Source: Rheinheimera sp. (GTDB taxonomy: Bacteria; Pseudomonadota; Gammaproteobacteria; Enterobacterales; Alteromonadaceae). Taken from it: 64,000 nucleotides of DNA. The stretch's first letter is position 1. Every line of letters starts with the position of its first letter. The notes below the pieces were generated by a model. That model made no database searches. It was not told the DNA's origin and saw nothing but the letters and a program-made list of their open reading frames with translations. The position numbers and the translations under genes are program-made. Below are positions 1-7,636 of the stretch, one piece after another. The stretch spans positions 496,001 to 560,000 of the forward strand of contig NZ_JAUYGV010000007.1 of assembly GCF_030690345.1 (NCBI RefSeq), read 5' to 3'.

Positions 1-1
1 A

Positions 2-997
2 AAAATTATTTTTTCAGTAAAATTAGAAGGCAATGTAATTCATTTGCAGATTCCAAAACTGCCATTTGGCCTTCTGTCTGAACCGATTTTTTACTTCGCT
101 GCAAAAAAGCTAAGAGAATTTATTGACGAGAAAAAGTATATTTTCAACGTAATCCATGCACATAAACTAACGCTTGACGGAGTGATTGCATATTTTCTTT
201 CAAAGGATATAAAAGTTCCGCTAGTGGTAAGTGTTAGAGGTGATACTGATAGAAGGTTTGTCAAATATAAGCTTCTTTCTCGGTGTTTATATAGAAATAT
301 TGTGAAGCAGGCTTCATGCATTTTCTGGGTTTCACCTTGGGCCAGAAAATTTATAGAAGACAAACTGAGAGTGTCTTGTGGAAATAATCACAATTTACCG
401 AATATATGCGACTATGAATTTTCAGAAGCTATTGCTGTCAACAATTCTAGTAAGTTGATTTTTGTTGGTCGATTAGATTCAGCAAAAGATAAAGGATTAT
501 TTGATATTTTGCAGGCTATGACTTCTTTTAAAAATTGCTCATTGGATATTTTTGGAAGGGGAACTGAACAAGAGGTTGGGCATTTAGTTAATTTGATAGC
601 AAACTATCGCTTAGAACAAAGAGTTTCGTATAAAGGGAATGTTGCAAAATCCGAACTGCTTAAAAATTACTCTTGTTATGCAGGGCTGCTGATGCCAAGC
701 AAACATGAAACCTTTGGTATGGTTTACGTTGAAGCATTGAAAAGCGGCCTGCCAATTCTCATGTGTAAGGGGACTGGTATAAATGGTTTTGTCGAAGAAA
801 AAGATTATATTTTTAAAGTTTCTTATGGTGACATCAATGCTATAAAAAGCGCTTTGTTTGAATTGATTAATGAACAGGTAGAGTTAAAAATAAAACTTAA
901 TAATGACTTAAATAACGGTGACTACATTTTGTTTGAAAGTGAAGAGATAATTTCAAGCTACCAATCTGTTTTGGTTTCATTGAGTAATGAGGTTTAG
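2..997 (+). CDS. Glycosyltransferase family 4, 5' end cut by window
   Basis: The reading frame is open from base 2, so the gene begins outside the window and about 331 C-terminal residues are visible; the TTG at 44 need not be the start. The C-terminal half has the GT-B retaining glycosyltransferase pattern: FVGRLDSAKDKG (donor-domain entry), FGRGTE, then the E-x7-E motif in ETFGMVYVEAL, where the first Glu usually contacts the nucleotide-sugar. It probably adds a sugar to a lipid-linked repeat unit at the inner face of the cytoplasmic membrane. The next gene starts 5 nt downstream, so it is part of a polysaccharide operon. The DNA is AT-rich with many ATA/AGA-type codons, unlike the genes after 7600, as is usual for variable surface-polysaccharide loci. 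Sugar specificity cannot be read from the sequence. Confidence 0.88.
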   Translation, partial: KIIFSVKLEGNVIHLQIPKLPFGLLSEPIFYFAAKKLREFIDEKKYIFNVIHAHKLTLDGVIAYFLSKDIKVPLVVSVRGDTDRRFVKYKLLSRCLYRNIVKQASCIFWVSPWARKFIEDKLRVSCGNNHNLPNICDYEFSEAIAVNNSSKLIFVGRLDSAKDKGLFDILQAMTSFKNCSLDIFGRGTEQEVGHLVNLIANYRLEQRVSYKGNVAKSELLKNYSCYAGLLMPSKHETFGMVYVEALKSGLPILMCKGTGINGFVEEKDYIFKVSYGDINAIKSALFELINEQVELKIKLNNDLNNGDYILFESEEIISSYQSVLVSLSNEV

Positions 998-1002
998 CGG
1001 TT

Positions 1003-2154
1003 TTGAAAAATCTCAAATCAAAAATTGAAAATTTATCTCTTATGGTAGAGCAGATCTTAAGTTCGGCATTTAATTTTTTCATGGTCGTAATAATATCAAA
1101 GACACAGCCAGGACATGTGTCTGACTATGGTCTTGTTTTATCTTTTTCGCTAGTTATTTTAGGTTATTTAAGAAATTCTGTTATAACACCATACATACTA
1201 TCAGGAAGCGGTGGCTTCAAAGTTATCATTTTTTCATTGATTTCGTCTTGCAAGCAATTATATTTTCTTATTACAGTATTATTCTGTTTTGCATACTGCT
1301 TTTACTCAGAGGTAGAATTTGAATTTGTTTCTGTGTTTATTTTTTTCTGCTTATTGGAAATATTAAAAACCTTTCACATTGTTTCATACAAGTCATCTGT
1401 TTTTCTAATGTTGGTTGCCCCAATTTACATCTTCTCGGCCATATATGCGTGGTATTTTGGATATGCGCAAGCTTTTCTATTAAGTGGAATATTTCTTATT
1501 ATAGTAGCAGGGATCTACAGCATAACTGATTCAAGCACTCTAAAATCAATCGATGTCACCAGTTCAAGAAACTCATTCGTTCTTTCTTCAGCATTTTCTA
1601 TATACACCCACGGTCCATTGTGGTTTTTATATCTATTCAGGCCGGAGTTTGCTGGGTTATATGTTCAGGTTCGCAGTTTCTTTCAACCAGTTCATGTATT
1701 TTCGCGTGCTGCTGACCTGATCGAAAAGAGAAACGCCGTAGTTGCCGGTGCCGACTTATTTGGCAGGGTACGTAGTTTAATAAAAACTTACTTTGTTTTC
1801 GGTTCAGCAGTCTTAGCTATTTTGACATGGGCTGCTGCCTATCTATTTCCAATGTTGTATGGCGTTGATATTACTTCGGAACTGTCATTCGCCTTGATTG
1901 TTTTTTCACTTATATCGCTATGTATTATGATATCAAAACCTATCGAAACAGTGTATTTTAAACTTGGTGCTGTAAATAAAATGTCTGTAAATAGACTGAT
2001 ATCAACAGCACTATTTATTACTTTGATAGTTTCTTTTGGCACTTATGAATTCTTAGGGTTTACTCAGTTTATAACAGTTTTATTGATTAGCTTTATTTCA
2101 TGGTTATTCATGCTGAGTACAAGCTACTTTGGCTTGCGGAGGTTAAGTGTTTAA
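1003..2154 (+). CDS. Polytopic membrane protein, probable Wzx-type polysaccharide flippase
   Basis: 383 residues, mostly hydrophobic, with about ten to twelve predicted transmembrane segments separated by short Lys/Arg-containing loops. Size, topology and position between a glycosyltransferase and an O-antigen polymerase/ligase-like gene fit a Wzx/MATE-fold flippase that moves lipid-linked oligosaccharide across the inner membrane. No diagnostic motif was recognised, so this is an inference from topology and context. It starts with TTG 5 nt after the previous stop and overlaps the next gene by 8 nt, so the three genes are probably translationally coupled. Codon use is AT-rich like its neighbours. 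Confidence 0.62.
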   Translation: MKNLKSKIENLSLMVEQILSSAFNFFMVVIISKTQPGHVSDYGLVLSFSLVILGYLRNSVITPYILSGSGGFKVIIFSLISSCKQLYFLITVLFCFAYCFYSEVEFEFVSVFIFFCLLEILKTFHIVSYKSSVFLMLVAPIYIFSAIYAWYFGYAQAFLLSGIFLIIVAGIYSITDSSTLKSIDVTSSRNSFVLSSAFSIYTHGPLWFLYLFRPEFAGLYVQVRSFFQPVHVFSRAADLIEKRNAVVAGADLFGRVRSLIKTYFVFGSAVLAILTWAAAYLFPMLYGVDITSELSFALIVFSLISLCIMISKPIETVYFKLGAVNKMSVNRLISTALFITLIVSFGTYEFLGFTQFITVLLISFISWLFMLSTSYFGLRRLSV

Positions 2155-3352
2155 TTTAACGGCTTTTGCTAACCACCCATTTGTCAGAATGCTATCTATA
2201 TTCGTTTTATTTATGTGCTTTTTCACTATTGACTCCTCCTTTAGGTCGCGGGATTTTGATGAGAAAACTTTAGATTTTCAAGTGCTAATAAAACTTTTTA
2301 TACTGTTTTTTTCATTAGTATTAGGGTCTATAAGTTTGCTTAAGTTTGATTTTTATCAACGATTTTTTTTAGTTTTAGTCTTCGTTTTATATATATTGAT
2401 AACCGCGCTCTGGTCTGAAAATTCATTATATACATTATCAATATTTTTATCATTTATATCTATTCTGCTCTTTATAACATTTTTTTTAGACTTTTATGGC
2501 AGAGAGCTTTTTATAAAAATAGTCTGTTTGTCATTGTTGTTTTTTTTGTTTTTATCAGTCCTTACTTATTTTCTGAACCCAGAATTAGGTCGTTTCCATA
2601 TTTGGGAAAATGGCAGTTATGTCACGACTATGCGAATGAGTGGTTTAACTACAAGTGCAAACAACTTTGCCAGAATATGTGCGGTTTATATTTTGTTTTT
2701 GTATTTCTATAATGATTTGGTTCGTAAGGTATTTAAGAATAATTTAGTTTTACTTCAATGGATGTTTGCCATTGCTTGTTTAGGGATGAGTGGTAGTAGA
2801 ACAACACTAGCAATTATTACAGTTTGTTTTTCTATTGCCTATTTCATTAGATCAGGAAGTGGTGGTAGGATTTTATATCTAGGGCTCTCTGGTTTGGGCA
2901 TATCTCTACTTCTTGCTTTCTTTCCCTTCTTAATAGATTTTTTCAGCCGGGATGGTGGAGAAGACTTAACTTCATTTACTGGGAGAATGTTTATATGGGA
3001 TGTTGTTCTCTATTACATTTCTTATAGTCCTATTTTTGGGCATGGTTTTGGTTCTTCTATATATCTCTTGCCTGAGCTTTCAGATGACATTGGTTTCCTA
3101 GCGCCTCATGCCCATAATATGTATCTTCAAATACTTTTGTCTGGAGGGATATTTGGTTTATTATTTTTTATAATAAACTGTATCTTTGTTTTTTTCTATA
3201 GTGTGTTTAATAGAAGTGTTTTTTCATTTACTTCCCTGCTTTTTATTTTGCTGGTTGGTTTCTTTGAGTCGGCAGCAGTGTCTTTGGTTGCAAATATGAT
3301 GACAGTTCTATTGTTTGTTTCAATTTATGAATCTAGAAAAAGATTTGTCTGA
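2147..3352 (+). CDS. O-antigen ligase / Wzy polymerase-like membrane protein
   Basis: 401 residues, strongly hydrophobic, about eleven transmembrane segments. A larger periplasmic loop near residues 255-320 carries SRDGGEDLTSFTGRMFIWD, YSPIFGHGFGSS and APHAHNMYLQILLSGG. The G-R-x-x-x-W and H-N-x-x-L-Q elements are typical of the Wzy_C (O-antigen ligase/polymerase) superfamily, where His and Arg help handle the undecaprenyl-linked chain. It likely polymerises repeat units or ligates the chain to an acceptor. The GTG start overlaps the upstream gene by 8 nt and is preceded by a GGAGG-type ribosome binding site. Polymerase versus ligase cannot be decided from sequence alone. Confidence 0.78.
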   Translation: MFNLTAFANHPFVRMLSIFVLFMCFFTIDSSFRSRDFDEKTLDFQVLIKLFILFFSLVLGSISLLKFDFYQRFFLVLVFVLYILITALWSENSLYTLSIFLSFISILLFITFFLDFYGRELFIKIVCLSLLFFLFLSVLTYFLNPELGRFHIWENGSYVTTMRMSGLTTSANNFARICAVYILFLYFYNDLVRKVFKNNLVLLQWMFAIACLGMSGSRTTLAIITVCFSIAYFIRSGSGGRILYLGLSGLGISLLLAFFPFLIDFFSRDGGEDLTSFTGRMFIWDVVLYYISYSPIFGHGFGSSIYLLPELSDDIGFLAPHAHNMYLQILLSGGIFGLLFFIINCIFVFFYSVFNRSVFSFTSLLFILLVGFFESAAVSLVANMMTVLLFVSIYESRKRFV

Positions 3353-3376
3353 ATTTTATTTTTCAAGGCGTTTTGT

Positions 3377-4105
3377 ATGACAAAATTTTCATTTTTTAAT
3401 GTTTTAATGGATTCGTCGCGTATGTCGGATACAGTTGCGGAAATAGAGAAAAGAATTAATGATTCTATATTTACTCAGCACGTCGTAGTTAATGTCGCTA
3501 AGATTGTTAATATGCAGCACGACAAAGAATTAGCTTCCTCAATTGCAGAGTGTCATATAGTGAATATTGACGGGATGGGGGTTGTTTGGGGGGCTCGGTT
3601 TTTGGGGCACGATGTACCAGAAAGGGTTGCTGGGGTAGATTTATTCCATAACTTACTGGCACTGAGCGCTAAGCGCGGTTTTCCGGTTTTCTTGCTTGGT
3701 GCTACCGATGAAGTGGTACAAACAACGGCAGATAAAGTGGAGGTTTTGTATCCTGGTTTAAATGTTGCGGGCTATCACCACGGTTATTTCTGGGACGATG
3801 AGCAAACCGTTGTCGAAAAAATTAGAGCCTCCGGAGCACGTCTGCTGTTTGTAGCTATTACCTCGCCGAAAAAAGAAAACTTTATTAACAAATGGCGTGA
3901 TCAACTCGGTGTTGATTTTGTTATGGGCGTTGGTGGTACTTTTGATGTTGTTGCAGGCAAGGTAAAACGTGCGCCAGTTTGGATGCAAAAAGCTGGATTA
4001 GAGTGGTTTTATCGCGTGTTGCAAGAACCCCGGCGTATGTGGAAACGTTACTTGGTAACTAATACGAAATTTGCATTTATGTTGCTAGGTGAGAAATTTA
4101 AGTGA
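3377..4105 (+). CDS. WecG/TagA/CpsF-family glycosyltransferase (GT26)
   Basis: 242 residues, the usual family length. Motifs seen: VVNVAKIVNMQ, the NIDGMGVVWGARFLG block (residues about 57-75; the family's D-G-x-G/P-V-W/V signature), RVAGVDL, GFPVFLLGAT, and VAITSPKKENFI (residues about 156-168). The C-terminal amphipathic region rich in Arg/Trp (GLEWFYRVLQEPRRMWKRY) is the family's membrane-targeting tail. Members transfer a sugar, often ManNAc or a uronic-acid type, onto a polyprenyl-PP-linked sugar. It lies 24 nt after the polymerase gene on the same strand and probably makes an early linkage of the same polymer. Confidence 0.92.
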   Translation: MTKFSFFNVLMDSSRMSDTVAEIEKRINDSIFTQHVVVNVAKIVNMQHDKELASSIAECHIVNIDGMGVVWGARFLGHDVPERVAGVDLFHNLLALSAKRGFPVFLLGATDEVVQTTADKVEVLYPGLNVAGYHHGYFWDDEQTVVEKIRASGARLLFVAITSPKKENFINKWRDQLGVDFVMGVGGTFDVVAGKVKRAPVWMQKAGLEWFYRVLQEPRRMWKRYLVTNTKFAFMLLGEKFK

Positions 4106-4164
4106 ACTTTATGGGTTGTTTCATTTCTCAGTTTCAAGTTTTCTGAGTGAATTGAGGTTTATCT

Positions 4165-4935
4165 GTGCGTGTACTGTTTGTTTTTTTTGGTTTTTTTTCT
4201 AATTTTGGGGCTTTCTCTGCGGATATCTGTCAGTTTGGTAATTTAAACCAGATTTTCAAAATGGATGCTGGCGACTATACCGAGGGTCTAAGAAGTAAAG
4301 AGGCTTTCGAGGAGAAAGCGATTTTCTCTGTACAAGATCCTATCGATGCAGATGACACCGTTGTGAAACTGAAAATCACACCCGAATATGTAGTTCATAA
4401 CGGAAATAGAACTGAGCTGACTGTTTCTGATTACCATGAAGGTGCTTACGTATTCCACTACAGTTTCAAGTTTATGTTACCCAATAGCTACGTATCCGAT
4501 GGCGATTGGCAAATCTTCGCGCAATGGCATGATCAGCCAGATGTTGCTGAAGGTGAAACTTGGTCAACTTTGCCGAGGCGGCCTCCGCCTGTTTCTTTGC
4601 TATATAACGAAGACGTTGTTTACATTAATTTCAGGCCTCAGCCAAGAAAAGTAATACAGAGCAATAAAGTCAAAGTAAAGAGGGACTTGTGGCACTCCGT
4701 GTCATTTAAAATTCGCTGGGCTGAAGATAGTTTAGGAGAAATCCAAGTAAAATTGGATGGTGAACCATTCGTCGGACCAAAAGGTAGCGAGATTTTCAGC
4801 GGGCCAAATATGTATAACAAAGCAGGTAACTACTTTAAGTTCGGCATTTATCGGGGCCCTGGAGCAGAGCATAGCAATACAATATATTTCAAAGATTTAG
4901 AGATACATTCTGAATGTATCAAAGGCAAGAGCTAA
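4165..4935 (+). CDS. Secreted polysaccharide lyase-like protein (heparin lyase I-type fold)
   Basis: 256 residues beginning with a signal peptide (MRVLFVFFGFFSNFGAFSA, probable cleavage near residue 19). The mature part has the beta-rich layout of the heparin-lyase-I-like Polysacc_lyase family: YHEGAYVFHYSFKFMLP, then SDGDWQIFAQWHDQPD (residues about 112-127), PPVSLLY, KRDLWHSVSFKIRWAED, GEIQVKLDGEPF, and a terminal YFKFGIYRG block. In this fold the QWH region and nearby basic/aromatic residues line the glycan cleft. Located among synthesis genes, it may trim or release the polymer in the periplasm, like alginate-type lyases in their operons. Start is GTG at 4165. Substrate unknown. Confidence 0.72.
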   Translation: MRVLFVFFGFFSNFGAFSADICQFGNLNQIFKMDAGDYTEGLRSKEAFEEKAIFSVQDPIDADDTVVKLKITPEYVVHNGNRTELTVSDYHEGAYVFHYSFKFMLPNSYVSDGDWQIFAQWHDQPDVAEGETWSTLPRRPPPVSLLYNEDVVYINFRPQPRKVIQSNKVKVKRDLWHSVSFKIRWAEDSLGEIQVKLDGEPFVGPKGSEIFSGPNMYNKAGNYFKFGIYRGPGAEHSNTIYFKDLEIHSECIKGKS

Positions 4936-4944
4936 GGCAAATAT

Positions 4945-5349
4945 TTGCGAGTATTAGAGTTTATTGCGGTTTGTGTTGTTGCATTGCTTCTGGGGATTAT
5001 TTTCGCCAAGTACTTTTATCACCAAGCTGCTTGGTTGGTGACTTTTGAGCATTTTCTTGGTGGTGACGCAATGCTGCATTTTTTTGTGGGTTTTCTGCTA
5101 ACCTTTTCATTGGCTGTGTTTTTGCGGTTACAGAGGCTTTTAGTGCGTTGGCAACTGGTATATTTTGTTACCGTAGCTTTGCTTTATGGCGCAGACGAAT
5201 TTTTGCAAATTTGGGTGCCACACCGAATAGTTAGCTGGCACGATCTAATATACTCTATGTTGGGTTGGTTGACAGCTTTGATATTGTGGTTTGTGGTTAC
5301 AGGGTTGCGGCGGCATGTGATTAAAAGCAAGCTGTCGAATGCTACATAA
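4945..5349 (+). CDS. VanZ-like membrane protein
   Basis: 134 residues with four predicted transmembrane helices. The VanZ-family pattern is visible: GGDAMLHFFVGFLLTF (the D-K/M-x-x-H-F segment), LYGADEFLQIWVPHR (E-x-x-Q) and SWHDLIYSMLGWLTA (D-x-x-x-N/S-x-x-G). VanZ-like proteins are often seen at the end of exopolysaccharide and PEP-CTERM/exosortase-type loci; their biochemical role is unclear. The TTG start lies 9 nt after the lyase stop, so it is probably the last gene of this operon. The next genes are on the opposite strand. Confidence 0.8.
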   Translation: MRVLEFIAVCVVALLLGIIFAKYFYHQAAWLVTFEHFLGGDAMLHFFVGFLLTFSLAVFLRLQRLLVRWQLVYFVTVALLYGADEFLQIWVPHRIVSWHDLIYSMLGWLTALILWFVVTGLRRHVIKSKLSNAT

Positions 5350-5389
5350 ACTTCTCTGGCCACATTCTTAACTTCAGTTCGGCTACGAT

Positions 5390-5411
5390 AAAAGCCCCGC
5401 ATAGCGGGGCT
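5390..5411 (-). terminator. Rho-independent terminator for the PEP-CTERM pseudogene
   Basis: Perfect 8-bp stem AGCCCCGC / GCGGGGCT with a 3-nt loop. Read on the minus strand it is followed directly by TTTT, so it terminates leftward transcription from 6066. It may also stop rightward reads from the VanZ gene, but the T-run on that side is poor. Confidence 0.8.
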
Positions 5412-5433
5412 CTGTCGTAAGAGTAAGCCGTAG

Positions 5434-6066
5434 TTAAACAGCAGCTTTTTTGCGATACAGGCGTAACGCCAACAAGCCCACTCCTAACAGCGCAATAGAT
5501 GCTGGTTCCGGTATGCTGCTTATAGCAGCGTCTTGCGGGCGGAAGTTATTTACTGCGCCATTTACGGTCAATTGGTACGGTAAAGCGCGGTACAGCGTTG
5601 CATTGTCGTAACTTGCGAAACTGTTCCACTGCATGCCGTCAGTAATATCGCTGGCATTAAAGTTACAGCAACTGCCCACGGCTAACAGATAATTGCCGGC
5701 AGAGAAATTAACGTTTAAATAAGCATCCAGTCCGCTGATGCTGCCATCGGTAAAGCCGCGGCCACTCAGAGACCAAAAGTCATCATTATATGTAATTAAA
5801 TCTGACAGACCTAAATCGCCATCATCTTAAAACAACCATAACATGCTGTCCAGGTAGCTGCCTTGATAACCCCAGGCCCGCATATCAAAGCTGGCGACAC
5901 CGCCGGCTGACGAAAACTGATAGAAATCAACGGTACGGTAATAGCCTTGATTGCCCTGAACGTCTTGCAAGGAAGAGTTGATAACAATTGGTGTGGCATG
6001 GGTTTTAACAGCAAAGGCAGATACTGCACAGGCTAATACAAACAGCAGCTTAGTGGTGGTCTTCAT
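5434..6066 (-). pseudogene. PEP-CTERM protein gene interrupted by one in-frame TAA
   Basis: Read from ATG 6066 (RBS GGAG about 7 nt upstream) the frame gives a signal peptide (MKTTTKLLFVLACAVSAFA) and a secreted domain up to DSMLWLF. It then hits TAA at 5829-5827 (codon 80) and continues in exactly the same frame as DDGDLGLSD without further stops for 130 codons. The frame ends in the PEP-CTERM sorting signal PEPASIALLGVGLLALRLYRKK. The total of 211 codons is a multiple of three, so a single base substitution explains the break. LWLF followed by DDG resembles the aspartate-rich segment of DVUA0089-like PEP-CTERM proteins. Without the stop, the product would be an exported protein processed by an exosortase, which is not encoded in this window. 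A sequencing error is the main alternative. Confidence 0.85.
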
Positions 6067-6211
6067 TTTTACTCCGGGTGGCTACAACAAAATTCAGCTA
6101 TACCGGTAAATAGCACTATTTATGCCACTGTTTAAGTTTTTGATTTATTTTGATATTTCAATGAAAGCCTTATTGCGGTGTAAAAAGTACTGACATTAAA
6201 GCACAGTGACG

Positions 6212-6235
6212 AAAAAAGCCCCGCCGAAGCAGGGC
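6212..6235 (-). terminator. Rho-independent terminator after the second PEP-CTERM gene
   Basis: On the minus strand the sequence is GCCCTGC-TTCG-GCGGGGC followed by TTTTTT: a 7-bp stem with one G-T pair, a stable TTCG tetraloop and a T-tract. It lies 19 nt downstream of the stop codon at 6254. Confidence 0.85.
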
Positions 6236-6253
6236 AAACAGCGGTTTTTCGAA

Positions 6254-6907
6254 CTAAAGCGGTTGTTGCTTTCTGCGGCGAATACCAATGCCCGCTAATG
6301 CCAAACCAAACAGCGCTAAGCTGGCCGGCTCTGCTACGGCGGCAGGGTCGCGTACTGAGAAAAAGGTGTTGTTTACCGTATTGCTTGCACCTTCGAAGCT
6401 TGATACCGCCAACCAGTCGCCACTTAACCAGCTATTGTCAGTAAGGAAGCCGCGTACATCACCGGTCCAAAAATCGACTCCGGTAAGTTGTGGGTCGGCT
6501 TGCCAGGTTTCTACCTGATCCCAGCTGATAAAGGCGTACCAGGAGGTGACTTGCTGCCAGTCATCAAGCAGCGTATCGAAGTAGTAAAACTCTGTGAACC
6601 ACTCCAATTGATCCAGATCCCAACCCAATGCCGGATCGCCGTTATCGCTGTTACGATCCAGTGCACTCAGGTCCAGCCGGCTGCCGATACGGATATCGTC
6701 CATTGCGTCAAACAGATTTTGCGGTTGAATTAATGACCCCGGGCTGTAAGGGGTAGGGAAACCACCTACATCACCGGCACCCGGCGCCAGATAGCTGCTG
6801 CTGCCCGGCGCAGTGTCGGTAGCAGACACCTGAATTAGCGCTGCATGGCTACTCAGGCTAAAACACAGTGCAGTGGCAGATAAAACCTTAGTTAACGTAT
6901 TTTTCAT
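6254..6907 (-). CDS. PEP-CTERM sorting domain-containing protein
   Basis: 217 residues. N-terminal signal peptide (MKNTLTKVLSATALCFSLSSHA), a Gly/Ser/Asp/Trp-rich secreted middle, and a C-terminal PEP-CTERM signal EPASLALFGLALAGIGIRRRKQQ: an E-P-A motif, one transmembrane helix and an Arg/Lys tail. Such tails are recognised and cut by exosortase/EpsH in bacteria that make exopolysaccharide. Start ATG 6907 has a strong RBS (AAGGTGAT). The middle region (DPALGWDLDQLEWFTEFYYFD, SWYAFISWDQVETW) is acidic and aromatic; no known enzymatic domain is recognised. The location beside the EPS operon fits the usual genomic association, but the sorting enzyme must be elsewhere. Confidence 0.88.
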   Translation of the reverse strand: MKNTLTKVLSATALCFSLSSHAALIQVSATDTAPGSSSYLAPGAGDVGGFPTPYSPGSLIQPQNLFDAMDDIRIGSRLDLSALDRNSDNGDPALGWDLDQLEWFTEFYYFDTLLDDWQQVTSWYAFISWDQVETWQADPQLTGVDFWTGDVRGFLTDNSWLSGDWLAVSSFEGASNTVNNTFFSVRDPAAVAEPASLALFGLALAGIGIRRRKQQPL

Positions 6908-7636
6908 ATTGCATCACCTTTTTTTGATACTCAAAATTTACAATGCAATAATTGTTCCTAATTTTAAGTTGCTAAAAAGTAAGGTTTTTATTTTTTATAA
7001 TTTTATAACTGTAAGATTTTATGACATATTTTAAAATTGATGTTGGTAGTTATTTTGGTGCTTATTTGTTTACATTTTACTGGCGAAATAGCGCTAATTT
7101 GCAGGACTCGTAGTATTTTTGTAATAAATTTGTGTTTTAATCAGGCGGTGTGGAACAGAACTTGTATCTGTAAAGAGTCATTTTTAGTGACGTTGTTTTT
7201 AAGTTACTGAAAATATTTAATTAATTCAAATTGTATAAATGCAGCTTACAGTGAGATTTTTACCGATATGCACTGTATTAGGGAGTATTGCTGTAATTTG
7301 GTGATATTTTAACCATTATGGTCGTTATTTAATCTAATTGTTTCAGTGATAACTATATGTAAATTTATAGTTTACATATGTGAGCTTTTTTGCTTGCATT
7401 GAGCACGCGATGTGATAAATTGTCGGCGTTTTAAGTACAGCACGCAGTACAAATCATCTCGTAGACAGTAGTACAAGCTCAGCTTGCACGGCAGTATTTG
7501 TTAAAAATAGACATTCAGAGCAGAAGCGGTTTGCTTTATCCGCACTGAATGTATAACGGCATACTTTTTCTCTGCGGCATCGCACCTTGCCATGTCAGGT
7601 GCCAATGCTTTACGACAGTTAAATGGAGTTAACACA
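6908..7636. promoter_or_regulatory. Long AT-rich divergent intergenic region upstream of the EPS operon
   Basis: About 730 nt without a credible gene between the minus-strand PEP-CTERM gene and the plus-strand EPS operon. It is clearly AT-richer than the genes that follow, with repeated TTTA/ATTTTA runs. This is the normal place for operon promoters and binding sites of biofilm regulators. An inverted repeat near the 3' end is listed separately. I could not assign -35/-10 boxes with confidence. Confidence 0.5.
7512..7551 (+). promoter_or_regulatory. Two-tier hairpin in the EPS operon leader
   Basis: Outer arms CATTCAG (7512-7518) and CTGAATG (7545-7551) are perfect inverted repeats. Inside them GCGG and CCGC can pair. 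The element lies about 85 nt upstream of the likely start codon of the first EPS gene, so it may be a 5' UTR structure or an operator. No T-tract follows, which argues against a terminator. Confidence 0.4.

Noticed and set aside
5827..5829. Programmed stop-codon readthrough or recoding at TAA
   Set aside because: TAA is not used for known bacterial amino-acid insertion here and no recoding structure is evident; a point mutation is simpler.
7141..7160. JUMPstart/ops-like sequence (GGCGGTGTGG) upstream of the EPS operon
   Set aside because: Only part of the ops core GGCGGTAG is present, and the rest of JUMPstart is absent.
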